In this document: one piece after another, positions 1-11,810 of the stretch
Position numbering within the stretch: the first letter of the stretch is position 1
How the letters are laid out: the number at the start of each line of letters is the position of its first letter
NCBI GenBank assembly: GCA_025617745.1
Contig: CM046862.1
Coordinates: 55,711,946 to 55,775,945 of the forward strand
Reading direction: 5' to 3'
Length of the DNA: 64,000 nt
Source of the DNA: Heliocidaris erythrogramma
Taxonomy: Eukaryota; Echinodermata; Echinoidea; Camarodonta; Echinometridae
Translations under genes and position numbers: made by a program
Notes under the pieces: generated by a model
The model's input: only the letters and a program-made list of their open reading frames with translations
What the model was told of the DNA's origin: nothing
The model's database searches: none

Positions 1-297
1 CCCTTTCCCTATATATTTCTTTGTTTTTCCTTCATTCTGTCCTCTTCTCTTTCCTTAAGGATTTCTTTGTTTTTCCTTTCATCTACCTCCTCTCCCCTTT
101 TTTGATGTATTTCTTTGATTTATTCCATATTCTCTTCTCTTTCCCTATATATTTATTTGTTTTTCCTTCCATCTGTCATCGTCTCCCCTTTCCATTTGTA
201 TTTTTTGGTGTTTATCATTTGATCTATCCCTTTCTCTTTCCCTATGTATTTCTTTTTTTTTTTTTACTTTTCTTCTATCTTTTCCTGCTATTGTTGT
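1..297. repeat. T-rich tandem repeat, about 47-bp period
   Basis: The block is strongly pyrimidine-rich, and a phrase like ATTTCTTTGTTTTTCCTT recurs about every 46-48 bases (near 15, 61, 109, 150, 196 and 248). The open frame through it (92 codons, mostly Phe and Leu) is explained by T-rich composition and is not called a gene. The array may extend off the left edge. Confidence 0.6.
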
Positions 298-465
298 GAA
301 AGAGAAGAAGATATATTAAATGAAAGAAAGAAGTCGATCGGTACAGTTGATGGCTTCACAAGAAGGCATTTTGCTGACTATGTTTGAGTTCGATGCTCAC
401 AGGCCAGCTTCTTTATGTACTTTTGTAGCGCCCACTCGCGGTAAATTCACAATAACTCTGCATAT

Positions 466-1067
466 CGAAAAACCCTGTTTATCGTTTGATAAACAGGGTT
501 TTTCGAAAAACCTTGTTTATCAATTGATAAACAGAGTTTTTCGCCGATAAACTTAGTTTATCTCCGAAAAACCGTGTTTATCGTTTGATAAACATAGTTT
601 TTCGAATGAAAAACTGTGTTTATCGTTTGATAAACATAGTTTTTCGAAAAACCCTGTTTATCACTTCGATAAACAGGGTTGTTCAAAGTGATAAACTTAG
701 TTTATCAAGAAACTCTGCTTATCAATTGAAAAACCTAGTTTATCGCCGAAAAACTGAGTTTTTCGCCGATAAACTTAGTTTATCACCGAAAAACCGAGTT
801 TTTCAAGTGATAAACAGAGTTTATCGAGAGAAACTCTGCATATCAAATGAAAAACTCTGTTTATCGAGAAAAACCCTGTTTATCGGTGATAAACTAAGTT
901 TTTCGAGTGAAAAACTTAGTTTATCGTGAAAAACTAAGTTTATCAGTTGATATGCAGAGTTTCCCTCGAAAAACTTAGTTTTTCGCTCGAAAAACTCAGT
1001 TTATCGCTCGAAAAACTCAGTTTATCGGCGAAAAACTCAGTTTATCGGCGAAAAAAACTGGTTTATC
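466..1067. repeat. Palindromic minisatellite, unit GAWAAAC-NNN-GTTTWTC
   Basis: I count 30 successive 17-bp units of the form GAWAAAC, three bases, GTTTWTC, joined by linkers of 0-6 bases, so the mean period is about 20. Each unit is a near-perfect inverted repeat around its three-base core. The only regular variation is A or T at the third base of each arm, plus the core triplet (CCT, AGG, TTA, TGA, CAG and others). A few units are degraded. The last four keep one orientation (AA in the left arm, TA in the right). Short open frames here merely read through the repeat. Confidence 0.9.
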
Positions 1068-1107
1068 TGACTTATTGGGCATTAGGCTTGCCATACCCTC
1101 TACGTTG

Positions 1108-1176
1108 TCCATGTCTAAAATATCTGTGGATATTTGGGGTCATTTGTACCATGCGCTAACCCCGAACTGGCTTATT
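1108..1176 (+). repeat. Dispersed ~69-bp repeat, inverted partner at 31086-31153
   Basis: This stretch matches the reverse complement of 31086-31153 almost base for base, including TTTGGGGTCATTTGTACC. The flanks of the two sites differ. No coding content or terminal structure is visible, so its class is unknown. Confidence 0.7.
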
Positions 1177-1842
1177 CAATAGTTGAAATTGGTTAGGCAT
1201 GCTATAAAGAGATGTGTGCATTTCTGTCTACAGCAGAACTAAACCTTCAGTTTAATGAAGTTAAGTCAAGTAGTCGCTCAAGTAATCATGCTGCAAAAGT
1301 TTTTTTTTTAAAGTTTTTTTAGTCCCAGTTACATGTTGAATGTTTGGCAAAGGCCGGTTAATGATGGTTGAAATAATTATAATGATGTACGACGCCCCAT
1401 ATGCACCTGTGGAGAAAGGACTGCTAAGCCAGGACGCCTATAAAGAAAAGAATGCGAAGAGATTATAGTCATCATCCAAGGACCAATGACATTCCCATCA
1501 GCACCCTGGAACCACATGGACCCCCCCCCCCCCCCCTCCCCCCCCCCCCCAAGTTCAGCGTCCCATGCACATTCATATTCAAATCCAAGTAAAAATGAAA
1601 ATCAAATTGACTGAAATAGAATCGTGACATAATAGGATTATCACCATCCCATATCAACATTACATGACCCTCCCCTCTTGCCAAAAAACCCAGGTACTCC
1701 TCTTTGCCCACATTGACACCTACAAAATGTGAAGTAGAAATACCATTTAATTTGTCTAGGCATATCAACAAAAGTCATGCGCGTTTTAGTGCACGCATGT
1801 AATCTCTGCGCTAAAATGAAAAGTAAAATAAGCGATTTCAGT
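1177..1842. other. Spacer with C run, no gene seen
   Basis: AT-rich DNA with a long C-rich tract at about 1520-1551. Nothing gene-like or clearly repetitive was recognised on either strand. Confidence 0.5.
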
Positions 1843-1974
1843 GGCGCGTATTCTGAACTCCGGTTTAACTTAAACTCCAGTCTGGTATGGCTTAACTTTG
1901 TACAGAAATTTAGACTGGACTTACGGTTTTAGTCAATGTTGATTAAGGCTCTAGTTTAACTTAGAATACGGGCC
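1843..1974. mobile_element. Small inverted-repeat element (MITE), 132 bp
   Basis: The ends are inverted repeats: GGCGCGTATTCTGA on the left and its imperfect complement TTAGAATACGGGCC on the right, followed inward by more imperfect pairing (GGTTTAACTTAAACT against AGTTTAACTTAGAA). The element is non-coding. No convincing target duplication is seen, so the superfamily is open. Confidence 0.6.
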
Positions 1975-3899
1975 ATTGAGTTTTAAGTTTGCACGCACCA
2001 GTGGTACGAGTATGCGTAGCTCAGCCGTGCTTCAGTACCATAGGTACGGCGTCAGACAGCAGATTGCAGGATACACATAGCGCAAAACATGTACGCGTTC
2101 GCTTTTCAGTACAATTTACACATATCACAGCGATCTATGCGGATTTTTGCCGAGGAGAAGGACATTTCGCTGATCCTCAATATACTTTCGACTAGACCTA
2201 GTTTCGTATAATTCAAGAACTATTTTGCAGCATCAGCAAACACAGATTTTTCTCCATTGAAACCGGCGATGGACAGCCTTTAATCTTCTATGTAATGTAC
2301 ATTTTCATAGCTCTTAAATCTGGGATTGCAAACAATAATTTATGAGCAGCGCGATGGCAGAAAGCTTTCGAAAAATTAAAAAAATTAATTCAAGGGCAAT
2401 TTCAATTCCTTATTGTAGGCTATATGTCATAAATATTTACCTCCAGGTTTTTTTTTTGTTTTGTTTAAGAACAAGGTAAAGATGAAAATTTGTACCTTCT
2501 CAGTAGTTTTGGTTCACAATTGGATGAAGGGGGGGGGGGGGGGGGGGAGGGGGCGTTTTGCGGACACTGTCGATATTTTCCCGACGTTGTAACACGATTC
2601 AAACATGCTCCGAAATCACCATCGCTGGGACCGCTGATATTTTTACTGTGTGTACTTCGGTAATGATCCTCTTCATGTTTCAATATTCTGTCAAATGATT
2701 TTTTGTTTAAATACGCACTTCCCTTCAACTTCAATATTTCTAAATAAAACATTTATCTCATTCCCTTATATGCTTCTTATTTGATCTGAAAATCAGACGT
2801 GTCCCTCCATACGTTTTATTAATCTATATTGAATATTTATTGTAGCACATATTTTTTTGTCTTGACTGATTTTATTTCTCGAAACCCCAATTCTTCTCCA
2901 TACACAATACAAAAATAAAGACAGAAATGCATGCCTCCATGTATATTACAGAAGTAATATTTTGGAATGGAATTGATTTAGTATCTAATTTCCTGCAAGT
3001 TATATAATCTCCTGAAGAAACAGTCGGCTCGGTATCTCCGACATTGTATTTTGGGAAATATATGATCGTGTGTGGCCGGAATAGAGTCTAACTTTAGCTA
3101 CGGTCTTGGTTTAGCAAACTCGTTAACGGAGACCTTTCTTTTCATGCAAGACGATGATCGCTCGACTTCAAGCGTCGTTCGTGTGTTGAGAGCCAGAAGG
3201 GCGTTAACTCGTCGTTGTTTCTGGCCCGTGTGAATCCTCAGCGTTGTGACCGGGGTAATAATGCTGTAAGCGCTTTGGTCGGTTACATTTTAACTGTTAA
3301 GGCGCTATTATAAGAAACATGTATTACATGTATTATTATTAAATGTATTCTTCCCTTTAACAAGTATAAATTTGTTATAGTTCAATTTTTTTTAAAGATG
3401 TTTGATTGTTTTCTCTCAAATCAAATTTACATGATACAAATAAAATTTTACACGATACAAATGAAATTCACATAATACAAAGCACAATATATATTACAAA
3501 TCACAAGAAACAATGTTTACATAATCTTCTAACTCAATACAGCTAGACAATTGTACCTCAATCATCGAAAGAAACCTGAAAAATGATATTGATGAAAATA
3601 TACCTTGCATCGTCCAAAAAAGAAATATTGTAATATCTTAAAACAATAGAGAGAAAACAAAATATATCAGGTGCTATGTACCCTCCCTCCCCTTCCCTAA
3701 GAGTGGAAATTTATTTATCAAAAACTATAAACAAAAAAAAGTAACGAGAAGGGGAGAAAAGAAAAAAAAATAATACCCCCCAACAAAAAAAAAACAAAAA
3801 AACAAACAAAACGAAGAGAACTCCCTCTCACTCACACACACACCACTAATCCTCACCCGCACTCAGACATCCTCACACCCCACACGCTCACAACACATA
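1975..3899. other. Spacer, no gene seen
   Basis: Contains a G run near 2528-2546, an A-rich stretch at about 3720-3830 and CA-rich DNA at 3831-3898. No conserved protein, RNA gene or complete mobile element was recognised. Confidence 0.5.
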
Positions 3900-5567
3900 C
3901 AGCTAACAACAACATTATTCATACCCCTTGGAAAATTATAGTTTTTTGCATTTTTCCTAAAAATGAATGGTTAAATGAAGTTACTTGCACATCACTTGAA
4001 TACATTTAGTTATCATCTGCAATTGAATGCCGTTTCCGGTTTCACCTCATTTGCATAACAATAGAAAAGGTTAGTTATCCAAACTGCGCGATGTTCAAAA
4101 TTATTCATACCCTTGGTGATTTATTGACTTTGTCAATCAGTATGAATCCGATCCTTGTGATTAATGCTTGTAATTCACTTTATTTTAATACACCGTCACA
4201 AGGCTTCCGGAGGGTCCTGCTGGATATCAGGCCAGTACCTGTTCTCCAATGGCTCAATCTCCTTGAGGATGTGTCCACACATGCCTTCACCTGACCTTCA
4301 GGGAGTTCATTAGATTTCGTGTCCTACAGGTGATGCAGTTATCGACTTCATGATGACAGGACTATGATATTGAAATTTTCGGTCATTTATTCCATGCATT
4401 TTAATGAAAATTCTGTATCTACTTATGAAGCAAAGCACCATTCCTGAAGAGCCCCTTCCTTTTGCACTGCCTGTGAGAGGGTTCACCTTTATTCATGGGC
4501 CCCATTCTTAATCAGAGTGCTCAGGAAGGCCATGTTGGTGATATTAAAGTCATTGCATGACTCTAACGTCAGGTCACCATGAATAACAGTATGTAGTAAC
4601 CTTTGAGTACCATACACATCCCACATTGACTGTTACTGTATATCAATCTTCATATGGTATATTCTTTGTATCTTTGGAATGAAAGCTACAATCCTTGATA
4701 TCAAAATGATATGTAAACCAAATTTATACCATATGCCCTCCATGTTAACAGCTGCAGTGCACGAAATGCTACCAGTTTGACAGTGCACTGGAACATAAAG
4801 ATCAGTATTTTAAGCTTCACTAGAGTACCCACTTGCAGGTGTCCATATAAAAAATGTGTCAATCAGTGTAACTGAATAAACTGATTAAAATTGGCACCAT
4901 CCAACCTTTAGACAACTACCATGGCCTCCCTAAACATTCTTAATCATATGGAACAAAAAGTATCAGGAAATACCTTCCCTTGACAGTGCAACAGTGAATG
5001 CCTCTAGGGAAAGTCTCTCCAGGAAGAGTGCTTTGTTTCAACTTAGATACAGAATTGTCATTAAAATGTAAGGAATATTAACGAAAATATCAATATCATA
5101 GTCCATCCTCATGAACGTCTAAAACTACACCACCTGCAAACACAAAATCTGCTTTAATCCATCGAATCCCCTGAGACCAGGTGATGGCATGTGTGGACAA
5201 CATCCTCAAGGAGATTGGGGCCATTGGAGACCAGGTATTGGCCTGATATCTCAGTAGAGACCTCCAGAAGCATTGTGGCAGTGTGAATAAAGTGTTACGA
5301 GCATTAATCACAAGGACTGGATTCATACTGATTGACAAAGTCAATAGATCACCAAGGGTATGAATAATTTTGAACATCACCCAGTTTGGATAATTCACTT
5401 TTCTATTGTTATGCAAATTGAGGTGAAACCAGAAACAGCATTCATTTGCAGAATCTAACTAATGTATTCAAGTGATGTGCAATTAAATTCAGTTAACCAT
5501 TCCTTTTTAGGAAAAATGCAAAAAACTAGAATTTTCCAAGGGGTATGAATAATTTTGTTGTTAACTG
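3900..5567. mobile_element. TA-flanked foldback element, near-complete palindrome
   Basis: The element begins CAGCTAACAAC and ends GTTGTTAACTG, with TA immediately outside both ends (3898-3899 and 5568-5569). This is the pattern of Tc1/mariner insertions. The arms can be aligned as inverted repeats from each end through about 650 bases: outer motif ATTATTCATACCCCTTGG, an inner pair around 4091-4290 and 5190-5380, then a pair near 4345-4480 and 4977-5105. Only about 340 bases in the centre are unpaired or weakly paired. Arm identity is roughly 80-85% by eye, so the palindrome is not recent. No transposase frame is present, so it is non-autonomous. Confidence 0.8.
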
Positions 5568-5644
5568 TACTTCCCCATTCACAGTGCATCTGGAGGCATC
5601 GCCGCCGTTCCCACAAACAGAAACAGAGCAAGCCAAAAAAAAAC

Positions 5645-6144
5645 NNNNNNNNNNNNNNNNNNNNNNNNNNNNNNNNNNNNNNNNNNNNNNNNNNNNNNNN
5701 NNNNNNNNNNNNNNNNNNNNNNNNNNNNNNNNNNNNNNNNNNNNNNNNNNNNNNNNNNNNNNNNNNNNNNNNNNNNNNNNNNNNNNNNNNNNNNNNNNNN
5801 NNNNNNNNNNNNNNNNNNNNNNNNNNNNNNNNNNNNNNNNNNNNNNNNNNNNNNNNNNNNNNNNNNNNNNNNNNNNNNNNNNNNNNNNNNNNNNNNNNNN
5901 NNNNNNNNNNNNNNNNNNNNNNNNNNNNNNNNNNNNNNNNNNNNNNNNNNNNNNNNNNNNNNNNNNNNNNNNNNNNNNNNNNNNNNNNNNNNNNNNNNNN
6001 NNNNNNNNNNNNNNNNNNNNNNNNNNNNNNNNNNNNNNNNNNNNNNNNNNNNNNNNNNNNNNNNNNNNNNNNNNNNNNNNNNNNNNNNNNNNNNNNNNNN
6101 NNNNNNNNNNNNNNNNNNNNNNNNNNNNNNNNNNNNNNNNNNNN
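5645..6144. other. Assembly gap (500 N)
   Basis: Exactly 500 undetermined bases, a conventional placeholder length. The right edge opens directly into a ~190-bp tandem repeat, so the gap probably hides more repeat units and its true size is unknown. Open frames that cross the gap are artefacts. Confidence 0.98.
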
Positions 6145-6685
6145 CGGGGATTTATGCGGGGTCTATTCAACTACTGTAGTTGAGTCTTAATTATACATTT
6201 CCAGAGCTTTCAATTTTATTCAAGGCACATTTTTCAATATTTTGATTTAATTCTGGGGGAATTATAATCATTCAAATATCCCCGTTTTTGCGTGTTAAGC
6301 TATGGGAGATGGAAGGCCAAAATCATGCATATTCCCGGGGATTTATGCGGGGTCCCTTGCATTTTTTGAGCCTTCATTAAGCCTTTTTTAGAGTCTCAAA
6401 TTACATGTAAGCCACATTTGCACTAAATTCAAGGTACACTAGAGGAACAATAATCATTTTTAAAATCCATGTTTTCACGTGTTAACCCTATGGCAGATGA
6501 CTCTGTCAAAAAGCAGGCATGATCCAAGGGATTCATATCGGCATTTACTGACAAATAAGAAATGTTTTTTGAACTGTCCATCCCTTTTCTGGTGCAAAAA
6601 TCATGCAGACTTGATAAAGATAGAATAAGATATGAAATATCAAGAAAAAGTGAGACATCTTTTCACGTGTTATACCTACGGGGAA
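6145..6685 (+). repeat. Tandem satellite, ~190-bp period
   Basis: CGGGGATTTATGCGGGGTC at 6145 recurs at 6336, and a diverged form (CCAAGGGATTCATATCGG) follows at about 6523. Each unit also carries a copy of TTTTCACGTGTTAACCCTA-like sequence near its end. Three units are visible after the gap, with the third most diverged. Confidence 0.8.
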
Positions 6686-6871
6686 CGTATTTTTCCGAGT
6701 CTGCAAATTACGTCTCCAAAATGTATTACGGAAGTAGGTGAGAGTAATCTGTCTTGATACTATTAAAAGTGAAGACGAAAAGTTGATCAGTTGTCTCACG
6801 ATGTGCAAACGAGGAAAGCTACGACGTTTCGACCGCTACGGCTAGTCTTCGTCAGGCAATGAGCATAGACT

Positions 6872-7051
6872 GTGTGTGTGTAATTGGGTTTTTACAGACG
6901 TGTATCAATCAGATATGATTATTTACGTCTGGGACCGACCTTTAACGTCACCATCCGAAAGACGTGACTCAGTCTCGAACCTGGGTCCGCTGAATCAGTT
7001 TATAACTTCCACTGGTAGCTGGATTACAGGCGCACGCCACAACGCCCAGTT
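6872..7051 (-). mobile_element. SINE with 13-bp target duplication and 7SL/Alu-like head
   Basis: ATGAGCATAGACT occurs exactly at 6859-6871 and 7052-7064, immediately flanking a 180-bp body, as expected for LINE-mobilised insertion. Read on the minus strand, the body starts AACTGGGCGTTGTGGCG and continues GTGCGCCTGTAATCCAGC, closely resembling the 5' part of 7SL RNA and Alu. A box-A-like TGGCGTGCGCC and a box-B-like GGTTCGAGACT follow with pol III spacing. The B-box neighbourhood (CAGCGGACCCAGGTTCGAG) is shared with the tRNA-like sequence at 16741-16806. A central block TTTCGGATGGTGACGTTAAA resembles, from memory, the conserved core of MetaSINEs. The 3' end is a short CA repeat. Confidence 0.8.
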
Positions 7052-7064
7052 ATGAGCATAGACT

Positions 7065-8515
7065 TCGCTGTTGTCTCTACCAGGTTGTCTCTACTCGGGC
7101 GCTGTGATTGGTCGGTGCCGATTTTTTTTATGAAGGCCGAATACCTTCCAAATTACTTCTAGACGTTTTACAGTGTAACTGCATGAGCAGAGCTCAGATT
7201 TATCAATATACACTAATATTCACTAAGCACGTTGGGAACCTTTAATTCAATTACATTTAATTTTGATTAATTTAATTGATTTTTAATTAAAATTAAATTA
7301 AATTAAAAAAACCTGTGAGTTATTGTCCTTGTAGTCAAATTAGGTTAAATTTCTAAAGCGAACAAAGTAGAAATGTATGAAGTACATGCATTTTAATCTT
7401 GTGCTTGTCTAAGCAGGCCATTTTTGGAATGGCGGATAGAGAGAGAGAGGGGGGGGGGGGGGGGTATTATTTAGGTATCTAAAAAGGGGGAATCTTGCCC
7501 AGAATCATCTTAACCCCTGCCATGCCGTAGGCGGCAAATCCCGCCCAAAAATTTGAGTGTTGAACATTTTGTTTAGGCTGAGAATGGCTTGAAATTTCTT
7601 CCTCATACAGAAACATGTGCCTTCAATATAATGTTTATTCTTATGCAATATATCTTTGCCCACTTTGCTCAAGAAAAATCTCTCATTGAAAGTTAATGTT
7701 TAATTCTTGAAAGTTCATTTTTGATAATTGCTCTAAAATCTGGTGGCATGGAAGGGGTTAATTTTTCAAGCTAAAAATGCTTTTTAAAGGTTTAGCATGC
7801 ATTTAAAATTTAAAAAAAGGGGGGGGGGGGGGGGGGAGGGGGGACCTTACCCAGAATCATTTTTTTCCCTTCGTAAGGTATTAGCATGAATTTATAAAAT
7901 TAAAAAAAAATATCAGAGAATACAGCAGGAAGGTCTATAACCACTCCCGCGCCAAAATTATACTACGTATACTATAAATCAACTAATTGTCATGGAAAGA
8001 AAAAGAATCTAGGCAAATAAAACTTAAAATTAAAAAAAAATTAACCAGTTAGGATTTCAGTGTTACGTTCCCTGAAAAAACAATGAAATAAGACTTTTCT
8101 GAAAAGAATAGATTTAAATTACTTAACTTTTCTTTATCATATTGAGGTCATTTTAGCAAGCATAAACAAATTTATGTCATGCCACATTTTTATGAAAGAT
8201 ATTTTCTGCATAATCTAGTTTTCGAGCGACATTTCGATGTAATCGACTGTTATTTGTCATCGATATAAAGGTATGATTTTTCTTTTACTTTTTCCTTGGT
8301 ATTTGTTTTTCCCTTGGTTTTTGTTTCTTCCTAATATTTCATGAATGAAATCCATTAATGATATTATGCATATGACCCTCCTTGTAAAAGTTTACATTGC
8401 ACATGGTTTAAAACCTCCGTAAGCGTACTGAAATAGGCGTATATAAGCGCACATTGCCCATGCGCGCGCTCAAAAAAAATATATGATTGGATCGGATTCC
8501 GTGCGCACGTACGCT
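7065..8515. other. AT-rich spacer with G runs and a diverged dispersed repeat
   Basis: Two long G runs (about 7450-7462 and 7819-7836) lie in AT-rich DNA. Near 8203-8280 is one copy, in reverse orientation, of a dispersed segment (TCGATTACAT ... TCGAAACTAGATTATGCAG) that recurs near 18500, 19230, 22890, 24510 and 28910. No gene was recognised. Confidence 0.5.
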
Positions 8516-8521
8516 TAAAAA

Positions 8522-8781
8522 ACACTGATCTCTATGTAAAAATCTGGATAGAGCATTGGCTTGTTGAGGTGAAGCCGCTAGGCCGCCATGCTACCACTCC
8601 CATTTCTATAGCTGGAGATTGGAAAGGCCAATCACGTCGAAGCTGGTTCAATGGCTGTGCAGTGATGCGCAGCGTGCGCATTGTATTGGGAGTGGTTTAA
8701 ATGGCCGCACTGTGGCTTCAGATGTTTGCACAGTGCGTATGGACCAATGCTCTATCCAGATTTTTACATAGAGATCAGTGT
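8522..8781. mobile_element. MITE with ~40-bp terminal inverted repeats
   Basis: Left end ACACTGATCTCTATGTAAAA and right end TTTTACATAGAGATCAGTGT are near-perfect inverted repeats for about 40 bases. TAAAAA flanks both sides (8516-8521 and 8782-8787), a plausible 6-bp target duplication, although the A-rich target makes the exact length uncertain. The interior is GC-richer and shows weaker inner pairing. Non-coding. Confidence 0.75.
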
Positions 8782-8810
8782 TAAAAACCCGAGGAGTGGG
8801 TTTAAGCCAG

Positions 8811-8880
8811 GGTTTAAACCAACGAACGTAGAGGGCGGCAACACTTTGCAGTCTTGCTATGAGGAAGGTTCACTTCTTAC
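8811..8880 (+). repeat. Dispersed repeat, inverted partner near 15680-15748
   Basis: GTTTAAACCAACGAACGTAG and the following ~50 bases match the reverse complement of about 15680-15748 almost exactly. No terminal structure identifies the family. Confidence 0.65.
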
Positions 8881-8940
8881 GCGCAAGCAGTTGAAGTGCG
8901 CGCACATTTTGGTAGGCATGCCAACAAAACCATAAATCGA

Positions 8941-9841
8941 AGTAATACAATGACGAATTGATAGCGACATGAAGACAAAAGGAGATACTACGAATAGATG
9001 CAGATTTAAAAAAAAATATGTAATGCAAGAATACATTATTTGAAACATTATTCCATTCATGATACCGTGTAAATTTTATTTCTATAATCTATAATCTTAT
9101 CGTAAATCGGCACCTTTGTGATCAGTGATTGTACCAGTGTGCTAAATTCATGACGTTTTCGGCAAGCTGATTTTGTGACCACTCGCAATGCATTTCGGGA
9201 TAGGGGTAACCTCTCTCCCGCTGCGGGCGTACTGCTGAAATTAAATAAAATCCATTCGCTGATCCATCAAAATGCGGTCTCAATGAATGCGTCGTCTGCT
9301 GAGCTTGTTAACGGTATACAGTCTAGCTAGCGTCAGCGTAGGCGGCTGGGCAAGGCGAGGGAAAGGTACCGAGCGTCATACCATCTCGCTGCACTGGACG
9401 TGCCGAGGAGGTATAGCTGTGCTGTCAGTGTATGAATATTTCATAATTTATGATAACGGCTAAACACATCCATAAAACAAAAAAACAAAACAAAACAAAC
9501 AGCAACAACAACAACGTTAAAGGCAAAACCAGTGATTCTTGCTGCAGGGAATTTAATTGGAAATTGGAAATTTCGACATGAATTAAATTCATATTATCTT
9601 TAGTATTAAAAAGTTTTAATAATTCTATTCATTAATTTTTGGTTTTTCATGATTTATTTTTGTATTATTTTTTATTCATTTATTCAAATATTTAGGTTTT
9701 TTTAAATTAATTAATAATCAATATTATTAATATTAGGTGAGTATTTATGTATGTATATATTCATTTTTTAACCTATTTCATTGTTATTATTTTTAGAGGG
9801 GTTAAGCTAAATTTAATTTGACATCGCCACCACCTCACCCA
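8941..9841. other. AT-rich spacer, no gene seen
   Basis: No coding sequence, RNA gene or complete mobile element was recognised here. A moderately GC-rich patch lies at about 9180-9430. Confidence 0.5.
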
Positions 9842-10158
9842 GGGGCGGATCCAGGATTGAGTATAAGAGGGGGCACACAAATGAAGGTGTGTCAAGGTAG
9901 ACCCGTATTTTGTTGGTCTGGAGGGGGGGGGGGGGGCGTTTGTCAACAACAACAAAATTTCGCCAGACCTTCAAAATTTGCTCGGGGGGGGGGGGGGGGG
10001 GGTTATGGGGGTCCAGTTTCTCCTCCATAATTTGCTGACAAGCAAAAAAAAAAGAAAAAAAGGTCTTCATTCTAAAAGGGGGGGGGGCACAAAATGCATA
10101 CTTTTTCTTCAAGGGGGGGGGGGGGCAGGGGCCGGAAGTGCCGCCCTGGATCCGCCCC
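9842..10158. mobile_element. GGATCCAGG-type MITE with poly-G tracts
   Basis: The ends are GGGGCGGATCCAGG and CCTGGATCCGCCCC, perfect inverted repeats. Between them are several long G runs and the phrase GGGGGCACACAAATGAAGG shared with other copies in the window (near 23661, 28201, 29998, 34795, 44910, 60030 and 61672). Non-coding; the proline/glycine-rich frames across it are by-products of the G/C runs. Confidence 0.8.
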
Positions 10159-11427
10159 TTCTCTTTCCTTTTCACCATATCTTCTCAGTTTCGCCTTTTC
10201 TCATCTTTTTTGTCTTCCCTCTCTATCTCATACATACACCTTGATCACACATCCTGGTTCATTCACCCCTCCCCTATATGGTTCATTTCATTGATATAAT
10301 GTGAAAGGACCTTTATCATGTTCACAGAATAATTTTCAATTACATGTATATCTTTCTCACAATCAAGATTTAAGGTACAATAGTTTATACACGTCGATTC
10401 AGAAATACGTTTATATTTTTTTACTTTTTAATGAATATTTTCTTGCATGCAGAAATGAGAACAGTTTTTAAAGAAGTTTAGACATTGTCTTACTTCTTAA
10501 ATACATGTACACGTTTACTTCTTCTTGTTTTAAAAAATCCAACATAATTTATATAATTCATCTGCAGACATACACTTTTTTCATATACTACAATACAATA
10601 TAGTTCCATCACACCCGACTTGTCAAGGTCAAATAATATTCTCTTAGTACAAATTATGTACATGCATTAAAAAAAAAAGAATTTCAATCTAAATGAATCA
10701 TACGTTATTAATTTCAATCCCTTTCCAAGAAGTAAATTATTTGAATTACAATTTAAAGATTATTTACCCACTACACCCCTGCAAAGAAGAATGACATAAG
10801 AAATACATGACCATCTAATTTCTGTTCAACACACACCAATGACAACAATTTTACTCCTAAAAAACAAAGGTAATTTTGACAGTTGTAAGAACTCTTTAAA
10901 TGATCCATCTCCTTTTAGGTTGGTACATGTATATTGCATGTTACTATTATTATAAATCTAACTATAAAAAAGGGGCAGGAGGAACACACATAGAGATCTA
11001 ATTAGATAGTTTCAAGTCAAATGAAGTGTTGAATAGTATGGATTTTCTCAGTAGATAATGAATAAAATAATAATTTACTTAATAATTTATAAATTCATAG
11101 AATCAGATAAGATTATTATTAGTTTGTGACACACTGCAGGCAGATTAATAAAGGAGTGGCCCTGGCAGTGCTTATCTTAATATCATTTAGGGGCCCTGTA
11201 ATCTCACTATATAGGCCACACAGAAGAGGAAGACCTCCTCACAATAAGGAGCTACTATAACAAAATGGCTGCATGTGACTACAACATTTGAAATGGGGAG
11301 GGGGTGGGTAAAATGGTCCAGATATAATTGAAGAACTTTAAACTCCTTTCAGTCATTCTAATTATAATAATATACATGTATGTCCATTTATATAGCGCAA
11401 CTACTATACAAATATACTCTCTGCCCT
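10159..11427. other. AT-rich spacer, no gene seen
   Basis: Contains a C/T-rich start followed by about 1.1 kb of unremarkable AT-rich DNA. No feature could be supported. Confidence 0.5.
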
Positions 11428-11810
11428 TTAAAGGGTCACTAAAATAAAAAAATAATTGCCCATTTTTCGTAGGAAGGTGTCATCAGGAGCCAAAAAATAT
11501 CCATCACACAATTTTTTATGCATTCAGTCATATTTTATAATCATTTGAAAAGTACATTTTTGCTGATTTACACAGTCATAAGCCCCGCCCTAAAAAAACC
11601 ATCGAAGCGACATCGAGATCACATGATCTGTGACGCATGAAAAGTAAGGGAAAATATTCCACTAACCTATACCGTGCGCGCCCGGAGGCCCCCGGCAAGC
11701 CCAGCCCGGTGCCGAGCAGGATATTCACCGCATCGACCATTTGCATTGCGTATTTTCGTGTATTTAATTCCTCACAATAACTTTGATTTTGGGACACAGT
11801 TTCATCAATA

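Noticed and set aside
21-299. 92-codon Phe/Leu-rich frame like a membrane protein
   Set aside because: It is a by-product of a T-rich tandem repeat.
5526-6190. Open frames of more than 200 codons across 5645-6144
   Set aside because: They consist mostly of undetermined bases of the assembly gap.
7010-7050. Human Alu contamination
   Set aside because: The match covers only about 40 bases of the head. The rest of the 180-bp body is not Alu and the insertion has its own 13-bp target duplication in local sequence.
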